Positions 16,621 through 25,128 of a stretch of DNA of 64,000 bases are shown piece after piece. A program made the translations under genes and the position numbers. Source of the stretch: Micromonospora sp. NBC_01796 (lineage in GTDB: Bacteria > Actinomycetota > Actinomycetes > Mycobacteriales > Micromonosporaceae); the NCBI RefSeq assembly GCF_035917455.1, contig NZ_CP109078.1, positions 372,001 to 436,000 on the forward strand, in the 5' to 3' direction. The notes beneath the pieces are model-generated. The model worked only from the letters and a program-made list of their open reading frames with translations, did no database searches and was not told the DNA's origin. Positions within the stretch are counted from its first letter, which is position 1, and the number at the start of each line of letters is the position of its first letter.

Positions 16621-17945
16621 ACAGCACCACGGTGATCTGGGCCTGTGTCGCGGGAGCCGTCGCGGTTCCCGTACTGCTGCTGCTGCGCTCCGGGCGTCGG
16701 GACGTGCTGCCGTACCTGGCCGGCTACTTCGCGTTCTTCGGCCTCGGCCCGGCGCTCAACCACGTGCTGGGGCGGGAGATCTACCCCGGCATCGCCATCG
16801 ACAAGATCGGCGCGGCGTCGTTCGGCCTGTTGCTCGCCTTCCTCGCCATGCTCGTGGTGGGGGTCGTCGTTCCGGTCCGCCGGGGCGCGCTGGACCGGAC
16901 CCGGATCGACCAACCCGAGCACCGCCTCCCGCTGCTGGTGCCGTTCCTGCTCGCGCTGGCGCTCTACGCGCTGACGATCATGGCACTGCACGGTCCCGCG
17001 ATGCTCTCCGGGAACAAGCTGGACCGGATCACCCTCGCCGGTCCCTGGCACTACGACTACCTGCTCTTGCAGACCATGGCCTGTTCGCTCTACTTCGCCG
17101 CCCGGTCGACCCGGCTCGGCACCATCGCGTACGCGGTGAACGTCGCCTGCTACGTCGGCTACTGCCTGGCCACGAACGAGCGGGACTTCCTGTTCGCGCT
17201 GTTCAGCGTTCTGCTGCACGTCCAACTGTTCCGTCGGCGTGCCATGTCGCTGCGGCTGGCCCTGATCGGTGTCGCCGGTGTCGTCCTCGCCACGTTCCTG
17301 GCCAGCATCCGCAGCCCCGGTGTCGGGATCGGCACCACCCGGGCCCTGAACGAGGGGACGGTGATGTTCCCGGACACGTACGTGATGAGCCTGGTGCCGC
17401 ACCAGTTGCCGTTCGCGCACGGCGGGACGTACTGGGACGCGGTCCAGGGTGTCCTGCCCATCGGTCCCCAGTACGCGCTGGCGCAGTGGCTGGTCGACTC
17501 GTACGCCCCCGGTTCGCCCGGTGGCTACGGCTTCTCCCTGACCGCCGAGGCGTACCTGAACTTCGGCCTGGTCGGCATCCCCCTCGTCTTCGCCGCGCTG
17601 ACCGCCGTGCAGCGCTTCCTCGTCAACCGGGCGGTACGCGGTGGCTTCTACACGTACGCCAGCGTCCTGTTCACGGTCACCTGGATGTACAACTTCCGGG
17701 GCGAGAGCTTCGCGCTGGTGAAGACCCTGGTGTACGGGGCCGTCCTCTACGGGATCCTGCACCTGTCCGGCAAGGTGCTGCGGACGTACGGACGCGACCG
17801 CAAGACGTCGGCGCCGGTCGCCGGATCGGCTGCCGGGATCGGCGCCCGCCCCGGCAGGATCGGTGCCGCCGCCGGCCGGGTCGGGGTGAACCGGCCCGCC
17901 GCCGTGCTCGCCCGGACGAGACGGGCACCCAGGGGTGCGTCCTAG
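16611..17945 (+). CDS. O-antigen-polymerase-like membrane protein (first copy)
   Basis: 444 residues from GTG at 16611. Ten or more hydrophobic segments with a long extracytoplasmic loop late in the protein (around YWDAVQGVLPIGPQYALAQW), followed by FSLTAEAYLNFG. This matches Wzy-type oligosaccharide-repeat polymerases, in which a conserved GxxxEAYxNFG-like stretch follows the large loop. It would join flipped repeat units outside the membrane. The C-terminus (after about 385) is a disordered Gly/Ala/Arg tail. Its stop overlaps the stop of the facing polymerase gene. Confidence 0.78.
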   Translation: MDLNSTTVIWACVAGAVAVPVLLLLRSGRRDVLPYLAGYFAFFGLGPALNHVLGREIYPGIAIDKIGAASFGLLLAFLAMLVVGVVVPVRRGALDRTRIDQPEHRLPLLVPFLLALALYALTIMALHGPAMLSGNKLDRITLAGPWHYDYLLLQTMACSLYFAARSTRLGTIAYAVNVACYVGYCLATNERDFLFALFSVLLHVQLFRRRAMSLRLALIGVAGVVLATFLASIRSPGVGIGTTRALNEGTVMFPDTYVMSLVPHQLPFAHGGTYWDAVQGVLPIGPQYALAQWLVDSYAPGSPGGYGFSLTAEAYLNFGLVGIPLVFAALTAVQRFLVNRAVRGGFYTYASVLFTVTWMYNFRGESFALVKTLVYGAVLYGILHLSGKVLRTYGRDRKTSAPVAGSAAGIGARPGRIGAAAGRVGVNRPAAVLARTRRAPRGAS

Positions 17946-19615
17946 TGGAGCACCCGCAGGTCGACCCTGGCATGCGCCGCCCGACCGGAACTCCGCTTCG
18001 GTCCGCCGGAGTCCCGCCTCGGCACCGCGAAGGCGAGCAGCACCACCACCGCCAGCGGCACGAACCGGCCGAGCAGGAACACCACGATGTTGTCCAGGTC
18101 GCTGCTGAGCACCAGCACGGTCGCGACGCCGAGCGACGGCGCGAGCAGTTTCGGCACCAGGTCCGGTTGGTCGCGGGCGCGCCGGTAGAGCCGCCGGGAC
18201 CAGCGGACCAGCAGGGCGAGCGGGACGAACGACACCACCGCACCGGCCGCGCCGAAGTTGAGCATCGCCTCGCCGGCGATGCCGTAGATCCGGGTGGCCC
18301 ACTGGCCGTTGTCCCGGTCGTAGCTGCCCGGCCCGAGCAGGACCTCGGTGCCGATGACGAGCTTGGTGGTCGGGCGTTCCGGCAGCAGCCAACCCGGCAC
18401 CATCAGGGTGGCCGCCCCGAGGTACGTGACGCCGTACCCCAGGTCGCCCTCGCCGTGGCGCTTGCGTTCGAGCAGTACCGCCTGCATGTCGGCTCGGGCG
18501 AGGTCGTTGAGGAGCACTTTCGGCAGGTCCCGCCCTGTTTCCGAGGAGATCTCCTCGATGCTGCGGTCACCGCGTACGACGTCGATGACCTCGACCCCGG
18601 CGCTCTTGTAGAGGCCGTAGACGTACATGAACACGACGAAGATCAGGCCACAGACCAGCAGGGCCTTGCGGGAGATGGTGAAGACGATCAGGTGGACCAG
18701 GATCAGGGCGAGCAACATCGGCCAGACGGTGTTGCTCCGGCTGCCCCGCAGGCCACCGACCATGAACTGGACCAGGGCCAGGCCGATCAGCAGCCACACC
18801 ACCAGGGAACGGCGGCGGGCCAGCACCTCCCGCCACCGGACGAGGACCAGGGCGAATCCGATCAGCGGGAAGGACTCGGCGAGCATCAGCAGCCAGCCCA
18901 TCCCGCTGAGCGCGTCACGACCCTGGGTCATCACGGCGAGGAATCCGCTCAGGCCGCCGAACACCACGATCTCGAACCCGAACGCCAGCACCCCGGCCGC
19001 CACGGCCAGCGACCCGATCAGGTAGAACCGGGACACGTTGAGCTGGGGACCCCAGGCCGTGTGCCGGCCCCGGACCGGAAGGGACAGCAGCCACCGGTAG
19101 ATCAGCAGCCCGACCAGGTTGAGAATCGCCATCGCACCGAGCGCGTCGCGCCACTCGGTCGGCGGGTTGACGAACAGTCCCCAGTGGTCGAGCGTCACGT
19201 GCAGGATCGGGGCCAGGTAGAAGAAGTGCAGCCCGAGCAGGCCGAGCAGGGCCTGCGGGTCGAAGATGTCGAGCCGGCGACGGGCGCAGGCGACCACGTC
19301 CAGGGCGATCAGCACACCGCAGCCGGTGACCGGGACGACGAACCAGTGCTGCATCCGGTCGTCGAGGATCACCAGCACCAGGCTGACCGCGCACACCAGC
19401 CCGCCGGCGAGCGCCCAGGTCACGGTGTCCGGGCCGGTTCGGCCCGACCGTCGGCCCCGGCCCGTGGGACGGCTCCGGCCCGCCCACCCGGTCCGGTCCG
19501 CCGAGGGTGGGGCATCGACGGTACGGGCCGGGCCGTCGACGGTGAAGATGTCCTCGCCGTCGCCGTCGGAGGTGTCGTCGTTCTGCCCGGTCGGGCCGAT
19601 CCGCGCGGACCTCAT
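17942..19615 (-). CDS. O-antigen-polymerase-like membrane protein (second copy)
   Basis: 557 residues from ATG 19615. A polar Asp/Gly/Arg-rich N-terminus (about 1-70) precedes about 12 hydrophobic helices. Features shared with Wzy-type proteins are GGLRGSRSNTVWP in a middle helix, a large extracytoplasmic loop (about 330-430), and GIAGEAMLNFGAAG after it. It probably polymerises an oligosaccharide repeat. The start overlaps the stop of the upstream glycosyltransferase (ATGA). It faces the first polymerase with the two stop codons sharing a CTAG, and is more than 100 residues longer than it. Confidence 0.78.
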   Translation of the reverse strand: MRSARIGPTGQNDDTSDGDGEDIFTVDGPARTVDAPPSADRTGWAGRSRPTGRGRRSGRTGPDTVTWALAGGLVCAVSLVLVILDDRMQHWFVVPVTGCGVLIALDVVACARRRLDIFDPQALLGLLGLHFFYLAPILHVTLDHWGLFVNPPTEWRDALGAMAILNLVGLLIYRWLLSLPVRGRHTAWGPQLNVSRFYLIGSLAVAAGVLAFGFEIVVFGGLSGFLAVMTQGRDALSGMGWLLMLAESFPLIGFALVLVRWREVLARRRSLVVWLLIGLALVQFMVGGLRGSRSNTVWPMLLALILVHLIVFTISRKALLVCGLIFVVFMYVYGLYKSAGVEVIDVVRGDRSIEEISSETGRDLPKVLLNDLARADMQAVLLERKRHGEGDLGYGVTYLGAATLMVPGWLLPERPTTKLVIGTEVLLGPGSYDRDNGQWATRIYGIAGEAMLNFGAAGAVVSFVPLALLVRWSRRLYRRARDQPDLVPKLLAPSLGVATVLVLSSDLDNIVVFLLGRFVPLAVVVLLAFAVPRRDSGGPKRSSGRAAHARVDLRVLH

Positions 19616-20802
19616 CGGCGGCCGACCGTCCAGAGCGTCCGCCACTGGGTGACGGCGTTGGCCAGCAGGAACGGGGACGAGTGCAGGCTCCGGCGGATCT
19701 CCTCCCGGGCGACCGGGCCGAGCTGGATCTGGGCCACCGTCGCGTCCGCCCACCTGTACGGGCCGTCGGCGAGCGGCAGCAGCGCGAGTCCGCGTACGCG
19801 GGGTTCGACCTCGCGCAGGCACGGCAGGTCGGTGGCGACCACCGGAACCCCGGCGGCCAGCGCCTCCAGCACCACGCCCGGCAGCCCCTCCCGCCGCGAG
19901 GGCAGCAGCAGCACGTCGGTCGCGGCGAGTACCGAGGCGATCTCGTCGGTCTCACCGGCGAGCACGACCAGGGGATCGTCGACGATCTCCGGGTACGCCC
20001 GGATCAGGTCGCCGGGGCCGCCCGGGCCGACGACGAACAGCCGGGCATCCGGCCACCGGGCGCGTACGGCCCGGTGCACCTCGATCAGGAACGGTCGGTT
20101 CTTCTCCGGGGCCGAGCGCCCCAGGTACGCCAGCACCGGCACGTCCGTCGGCAACCGCCAGCGGGCTCTGGCCGCCGCCCGTTCCCAGCCCCGTACCCGG
20201 GCCGGGTCGACGCTGTTGTAGAGCACCCGGTAGCGGTCGTCCCCGGTCGGCGGGCCGGCGAGGGCGAGTGCCGCCGTGGTCACGCCCACCACGTCGGTGG
20301 CGACCCGACGCAGCAGCCGACGCAGCAGGGCGCGCCGGACCCGGCGGTAACGGGTGTCCGCCCGGCCGTCGCCCTCGCTCCAGAACCTGGCGATCCGTAC
20401 CGGCACCCCGGCGAGGCGGGCCACCAGCAGGATCACCGCGCTGGTGAGGCTGACGTGCGAGACGACCACGTCGGGGCGGATCAGCCGCAGGCACCGCCAC
20501 AGCCTCGGCCCGAACGTGCGCAGCGGGATGACCGGGCACTGGGCCACCTCGGCTCCGGCGGCCCGGAAGTCGTCGGCCAGGGTGCCTTCGCGCCCGTTGA
20601 GGGTGATGAAGGTCTGTTGTACGTCGTCCGGCGGGATCGCGCGGCAGATGTCCAGCGACACCGTTTCCGCCCCGCCCCGGTCCAGCCAGCCGATCACGTG
20701 CGCCACCCGTACGGTCGGGTCGGACACGGTCGGGCGTGGACGCTGCCGCTGCCGGACCGGTCTGCCGCCGCGCCGGGTCTGCTCCGCTCTGGAACTCGTC
20801 AC
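19612..20802 (-). CDS. GT4-family glycosyltransferase
   Basis: 396 residues from GTG 20802. A basic N-terminus of about 28 residues precedes the first Rossmann domain (VAHVIGWLDRGGAETVSLD), a typical GT4 donor/acceptor start. The C-terminal domain has YLGRSAPEKNRPFLIEV and the nucleotide-sugar-binding LLLPSRREGLPGVVLEALA with the EX7E glutamates. Retaining transfer from an NDP-sugar to a lipid-linked acceptor is expected. Start and stop overlap those of its neighbours by 4 bases each, placing it in a tightly coupled run with two more GT4 genes upstream. Specific sugar unknown. Confidence 0.88.
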   Translation of the reverse strand: MTSSRAEQTRRGGRPVRQRQRPRPTVSDPTVRVAHVIGWLDRGGAETVSLDICRAIPPDDVQQTFITLNGREGTLADDFRAAGAEVAQCPVIPLRTFGPRLWRCLRLIRPDVVVSHVSLTSAVILLVARLAGVPVRIARFWSEGDGRADTRYRRVRRALLRRLLRRVATDVVGVTTAALALAGPPTGDDRYRVLYNSVDPARVRGWERAAARARWRLPTDVPVLAYLGRSAPEKNRPFLIEVHRAVRARWPDARLFVVGPGGPGDLIRAYPEIVDDPLVVLAGETDEIASVLAATDVLLLPSRREGLPGVVLEALAAGVPVVATDLPCLREVEPRVRGLALLPLADGPYRWADATVAQIQLGPVAREEIRRSLHSSPFLLANAVTQWRTLWTVGRR

Positions 20803-22001
20803 GCGCGACCACCCACCGGTGTCCGGCTCGCGGTCGCGTCCCGTACACCTCGGTAGAAGAGGTCCCGGCGGGGGCGCAGCGAGGCGTGCGAGTAGTCCCG
20901 GGCCCGGTTCAGGTTGCGGGCCGAGGCGGCGCCGAGCCGTCCGGGCTGGGTGAGGAAACGACGGATCGCCTCGGCGAGGGCGGCCGGGTCGTCGGGGGGC
21001 ACCAGGTCGACGTCGGCGAGCAGTTCGGGAATGCCGCCGACGGTGGTGCCGACCGCCGGCAGGCCCCGCGCCATCGCCTCGATCAACGCCCGGGGCAGCC
21101 CCTCGGTACGCGACGGCACGACCACCAGGTCCGCCGCGTCGAGGTGGGCGCGGACCGCCGCACCGGCCGGTACGGTCCCGACGAAGGTGACCCGGTCGGC
21201 CACCCCCAGTCGCCCGGCGAGCTGTTCGAGACGTGGCCGGAACCGCCCGTCGCCGAGGTGCACCAGGCGGGGGGCGACGCCGGTCCCGGCGAGCCGGGCG
21301 AGCGCCTCGATCACCGTGTCGATGCCCTTGTAGAGCTGGTCCAGCGAGCCGACCGAGATCAGGGTTCCCGGATCCGGCGGCTGTTCGACCTGCCGGGGGC
21401 CGGACACGAACGCGTCCTCGGGCAGGTCCACGCTGGAGTACGCGGTGCTGACCGCACCGGGCCGGCTCGGGTACCGGGACTGGAGGTGGCGCTCGGTGAC
21501 GTACGCGACCGCGCCGGCGGACCGGCACAGGTGGCGCAACCGGGTGGTCCCCCACTGGCGCAGGAACGGCCGCAGTGGGTGGTCCACCACACCGGGGGCG
21601 AACACGTCGTACGGGTCACCGACGACCTCGATCGCGTACGGCAGCCGCTGCCGCTCCCGCCACCCGGCCAGGATCGAACCGGTCGGCGACGGTACGCGCA
21701 GGATCACCGCGTCGGTGGGCTGGGCGGCGGCGCGGACCGCCTCCCGGATCGACCGCCACCGGGACAGGTACTGGCGGGGGCCGACGTAGTGCGGGACCGG
21801 CCAGAGTTCGACCCCCGGACCGTCGACCCGGTGCGCGTCGGCGGGCGGTTCCTCGACGTGCCGGAGCCGGGCCACCACCCGTACGGTGTCGAACGCCGCG
21901 AGGTAGCGGCTGAAGAACGGGTACGCGGGACCGTCCGGGGTCCAGACCGAGCCGTCCGGCGTACGGGAGAACCGGGTCTCGGTCGTCACCACCACCCTCA
22001 T
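20799..22001 (-). CDS. GT4-family glycosyltransferase
   Basis: 400 residues from ATG 22001. The N-terminal domain begins MRVVVTTETRFSRTPDG. The C-terminal Rossmann domain has LISVGSLDQLYKGIDTVIEA and VVVPSRTEGLPRALIEAMARG, the GT4 donor-site signature. Cytoplasmic, probably membrane-associated, adding a sugar to the lipid-linked repeat. Coupled by 4-base overlaps to the glycosyltransferase genes on both sides. Donor and linkage cannot be told from sequence. Confidence 0.88.
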   Translation of the reverse strand: MRVVVTTETRFSRTPDGSVWTPDGPAYPFFSRYLAAFDTVRVVARLRHVEEPPADAHRVDGPGVELWPVPHYVGPRQYLSRWRSIREAVRAAAQPTDAVILRVPSPTGSILAGWRERQRLPYAIEVVGDPYDVFAPGVVDHPLRPFLRQWGTTRLRHLCRSAGAVAYVTERHLQSRYPSRPGAVSTAYSSVDLPEDAFVSGPRQVEQPPDPGTLISVGSLDQLYKGIDTVIEALARLAGTGVAPRLVHLGDGRFRPRLEQLAGRLGVADRVTFVGTVPAGAAVRAHLDAADLVVVPSRTEGLPRALIEAMARGLPAVGTTVGGIPELLADVDLVPPDDPAALAEAIRRFLTQPGRLGAASARNLNRARDYSHASLRPRRDLFYRGVRDATASRTPVGGRA

Positions 22002-23200
22002 CGCGACCGCACCCCGTTCGCGGTCCGCTCCACGATGTCCGCGATCATCTCGGCCGCCGGTCGGTGGTCGAAGAACTTGACCATCCGTTCGCGGGCGGCG
22101 TCACCCCGACGGGTGAGCACCCCGGCGTCGAACTCCCGGTACGCGGCCCCCAGCGCCGCCTCCAGCGGACCGGCCCGCCCCGCCGGGACCACCCACCCGC
22201 TGGCCTCGTCGACCACCTCGGGCAGCCCACCGGCGTCGCTGACGATGCTCGGCAGGCTCATCGCGCCCGCCTCGACCGGTGCGCCGTGCCCCTCGGACAG
22301 GGACGGGCTGACGCTCAGGTCGGACGCGTTGTAGTACGGCCGCACCTCGGTCACCGACTCGATCCAGGTGATGCTCGGGTCGGCGTCGGTGCCGAACCGG
22401 CGGACCAGTTCCCGGCGGTGGGTCTCCCCGGTGGCGGAGAACCCGCCCCCGATCAGCAGCAGGTGGGCGCGGGGGTGCCGGGCCTGGAACGCCTGCCACG
22501 CGGGGAGCAGGATGTCGTGGCCCTTGATCCCCCGCCCGTGGTACGTCAGCCGCTTGGGTGCGTACACGTAGGCGACCATGACCACGACGAAGGCGTTCTC
22601 GGCGATCCCCAGCTCGGCCCGGATCTTGGCCCGCAGTTCGGCCGCGGTCGGCCCCTGCTCGGCGACGAAACGCTCCCGGCTGAAGTGGTCGGTGTCGATG
22701 CCGGGGGTGGTCGACGGTCGGCGCTCCGGCGGGGCGCCGAGGGCGCCGTACTGGCGGGAGGTGTAGTCGGTGCCGCAGATGATGACGTCGTCCGCGCGCC
22801 AGAGCCAGCGTTCGACCGTACGGATGAGCCGGGATTCGAGGAACAGCGGGCCGACGACCACGTGCACCCGGCCCAGCCGGAGCCCGACCGAGGTGAACCG
22901 GGCCGCGAGGGCGGACGCGTACAGGTGGTACTTGAGGATGTCGAGGCGCAGGTCGCGCAGCAGCCGGCGGAGGCGCCACAGCCCGCGCAGGGTCGCCAGG
23001 TTGGGCCGGAAGCGGAAGTCGAACGGCGACTCGACCACCTCGAAACCGCGCCGGAGCAGTTCCGCCGGCAGTGGCCCGGTGCCCGGTGGCAGCACCACCA
23101 TCACCTGGTGGCCACGGCGGCGCAGTTCCTCCACCTGGGGCAGGATCCATCGGCCGCTCTGCCGGTGTTTGTACAGGATGGCTACGCGCAGTCCTGCCAC
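21998..23200 (-). CDS. GT4-family glycosyltransferase
   Basis: 400 residues from GTG 23200. The N-terminal half includes WILPQVEELRRRGHQVMVVLP, and the C-terminal half PSLSEGHGAPVEAGAMSLP, equivalent to the EX7E donor site (here E-G-H-G-A-P-V-E). A G-rich loop LLLIGGGFSATGE precedes it. The stop overlaps the start of the next glycosyltransferase. It is the first of three consecutive GT4 genes in transcription order, separated by 75 bases from the acetyltransferase gene upstream. Confidence 0.86.
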   Translation of the reverse strand: MAGLRVAILYKHRQSGRWILPQVEELRRRGHQVMVVLPPGTGPLPAELLRRGFEVVESPFDFRFRPNLATLRGLWRLRRLLRDLRLDILKYHLYASALAARFTSVGLRLGRVHVVVGPLFLESRLIRTVERWLWRADDVIICGTDYTSRQYGALGAPPERRPSTTPGIDTDHFSRERFVAEQGPTAAELRAKIRAELGIAENAFVVVMVAYVYAPKRLTYHGRGIKGHDILLPAWQAFQARHPRAHLLLIGGGFSATGETHRRELVRRFGTDADPSITWIESVTEVRPYYNASDLSVSPSLSEGHGAPVEAGAMSLPSIVSDAGGLPEVVDEASGWVVPAGRAGPLEAALGAAYREFDAGVLTRRGDAARERMVKFFDHRPAAEMIADIVERTANGVRSR

Positions 23201-23275
23201 TGTCGGTCCTCTCCGGAACGAGGGTCGGAAACGGGGACGGGGTGGAGGGTCGGGGACGGGAGGACGGTCGGGCGG

Positions 23276-23914
23276 TCAGGTACGGGCGGCCGGGTCGAGG
23301 TGTCGGGCCGGTTTGGTGGGGCTCGGTTGGGACGGCAGTGGCGGGGTCGGGCCGCAGGCCCGGTCGACGTACTCCGGGGCGTCCGGGAGGGCGTCGAACT
23401 CCGGCCGGAGGATCGCCACCCGGGTCAGGTCGTGCCAGCGGCCCCGGCGGAAGACCGCCTCCCGGTCGCGCCCCTCGACCTGCCAACCGCACCGCCGGAC
23501 GTACGCGCCGAAGCTGGCGGCGTTGAAGTCGAGAATGGTGCTGTGCAACCGGCGCAGCCCGACGTCGTAGAAGCTCCAGGCCATCGTCAGCATGATCGAG
23601 TCGCTGCCGGCGCCCTTCGGTGTCGCACCGGGCATCAGCTTGACCGCGGTGAGCGCGGACCGGTTGTGCCAGTCGATCTCCCACAGCCCGGTCAGACCGA
23701 CCGGTCCGCCGGTGGCCAGGTCGACCACGGTGAGCCGGCGGTTGCGGGGGTCGTGGGAGGCGCCCTGGAACCAGTCCCGTTGGGCGTCGCGCGCCACCGG
23801 CCAGTCCCAGCCCACCACGTTGCCCCGGACCTGCGGCGCGTTCGCCAGGTCGGTGAGGAAGTCGAGGTCGTCGGCCTGCATCGGGCGCAGTCCGACCAGT
23901 CGGCCGGTCAGCAT
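23276..23914 (-). CDS. GNAT-family N-acetyltransferase
   Basis: 212 residues from ATG 23914, preceded by GAGGAG. It follows the Acetyltransf_3 (RimJ-like) layout: LVGLRPMQADDLDFLTDLAN at the N-terminus, then TAVKLMPGATPKGAGSDSIML as the acetyl-CoA pyrophosphate loop and LHSTILDFNAASFGAYVRRCGW near the end. Similar proteins acetylate the amino group of sugars made by a neighbouring PLP aminotransferase. Its start overlaps the stop of such a PLP protein by 7 bases, which supports a nucleotide-amino-sugar N-acetyltransferase role. The C-terminal 25 residues are Pro/Ser-rich. Confidence 0.8.
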   Translation of the reverse strand: MLTGRLVGLRPMQADDLDFLTDLANAPQVRGNVVGWDWPVARDAQRDWFQGASHDPRNRRLTVVDLATGGPVGLTGLWEIDWHNRSALTAVKLMPGATPKGAGSDSIMLTMAWSFYDVGLRRLHSTILDFNAASFGAYVRRCGWQVEGRDREAVFRRGRWHDLTRVAILRPEFDALPDAPEYVDRACGPTPPLPSQPSPTKPARHLDPAART

Positions 23915-25125
23915 GGTTCTCCTCTTCCCCTACCGTTCGGTGCGGTTCCCCCGCTGCTCGGGACGGTTCCGCCGCTGCTCGGGACGCCGTCGCCGCCGGT
24001 ACGGACCGGGTTCGCCGCGGTTGTCGGGTGGATCTCGCGTACCAGTTCGGCCACCTGGGCCAGGTCGGAGCCGGTGCACCGGTAGTCGGTGTGCAGGAAG
24101 AGCATCCGGCGGGAGAAGCTGACCCGGTCGTCCATGGTCAACTCGACCGGTGCCCGGTCCTCGGGTGCGGGATCGGGGCCGAGCCGCCAGAGCACCGCCG
24201 GGTAGACCCGACGGTCGATCAGCGCGTGCCGGACCGCCTCGCGTCGCCGGTGCGAGTCGAACTCCAGCACCACCCCGAGGGTGTGCGCGCGGGCGCGCAG
24301 CCCGGACAGCCCGGACAGTCCGGCGGCGAGCAGGGCGGCGTTCTCGATCCGACGGCGGCGGAGCCGGTCGGTCGGCAGCACCCGCAGCATCTGGCGGGAG
24401 AACTCCGAGATGCCACTGATCCCGCTGTCCCGGAACAGGTCCTCGCCGGCCGCGTACCGGGCCAGGTACTGCTGCTTGTCCACCGGACCGCCGCTCAGGT
24501 AGGCCGCCTTGAGGTACATGGCGGACAGGACCCGGTCGACCAGGCCGAGGTGGCGGGCGGTCGGCGGGCCGGCGGGCGGGACCGGGCGACCGGTGTCCGA
24601 CCAGAGCGCCCCGCCGTCGGGCACCGGCAACGTCTTGCGCAGGGAGGCGAAGACGTAGTCGGCGCGTACCGAGGCGAGCCAGGGGGCGCGGGGGTCGTGG
24701 GTCGCGTCGACGACCAGGGTCGCCCCGGACGTCGCCGGCACCACCGGTGGCGCGCCGAAGTACGACACCGCCACCACCGCGTCGGTCGGCGCGGCGACCG
24801 GGGGCACCCCACCGGTCGGCCCGACCGGATAGCGCCGGACCGGCAGTACGTCGGCCACCTCGTCCACCACGTCGGCGCAGTAGTACGCGGGCAGGTGCAG
24901 CGCGGTCCAGCCGTACTCGCGCCGGCCGAACTCGACCAGGGCGCGCAGTGCCTGGCGGCCGGAGCCGAACAGTTCGCCGTACTGGGGGGTGGCGGACGGC
25001 GGGTCGGGGTGTCCGGGCGTACGGGCCCAGTCCGGCTCGGCCGGCAGGTGCAGCGGGAAGCTGGAACCGACCTCCCAGCGCTGCCCGAGCAGGGCGGGAC
25101 CGTGTTCGCGGTGATCGTCGGCCAT
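23908..25125 (-). CDS. DegT-like PLP-dependent enzyme
   Basis: 405 residues. Weakly typical but recognisable fold-type I PLP protein of the DegT/DnrJ/EryC1 class: GSGRQALRALVEF near residue 55, LVVDATHD giving the PLP-ring aspartate and a following histidine, and FASLRKTLPVPDGGAL giving the Schiff-base lysine. Expected role is transamination of a keto-sugar nucleotide, or a modified activity. The last 35 residues are disordered and include a duplicated VPSSGGT/APNGG-like repeat. It overlaps the acetyltransferase start and lies 3 bases from the FemAB-like gene upstream. Confidence 0.7.
   Translation of the reverse strand: MADDHREHGPALLGQRWEVGSSFPLHLPAEPDWARTPGHPDPPSATPQYGELFGSGRQALRALVEFGRREYGWTALHLPAYYCADVVDEVADVLPVRRYPVGPTGGVPPVAAPTDAVVAVSYFGAPPVVPATSGATLVVDATHDPRAPWLASVRADYVFASLRKTLPVPDGGALWSDTGRPVPPAGPPTARHLGLVDRVLSAMYLKAAYLSGGPVDKQQYLARYAAGEDLFRDSGISGISEFSRQMLRVLPTDRLRRRRIENAALLAAGLSGLSGLRARAHTLGVVLEFDSHRRREAVRHALIDRRVYPAVLWRLGPDPAPEDRAPVELTMDDRVSFSRRMLFLHTDYRCTGSDLAQVAELVREIHPTTAANPVRTGGDGVPSSGGTVPSSGGTAPNGRGRGEPC
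23944..23985. repeat. Tandem 21-bp repeat (2 copies)
   Basis: Two consecutive 21-base units starting GGTTCC and ending GGGAC differ at one base. They lie in the 3' end of the PLP-enzyme gene and keep frame, encoding a seven-residue SSGGTVP-like unit twice. A copy-number change would lengthen or shorten the disordered tail without a frameshift. Confidence 0.8.
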
Positions 25126-25128
25126 CGG

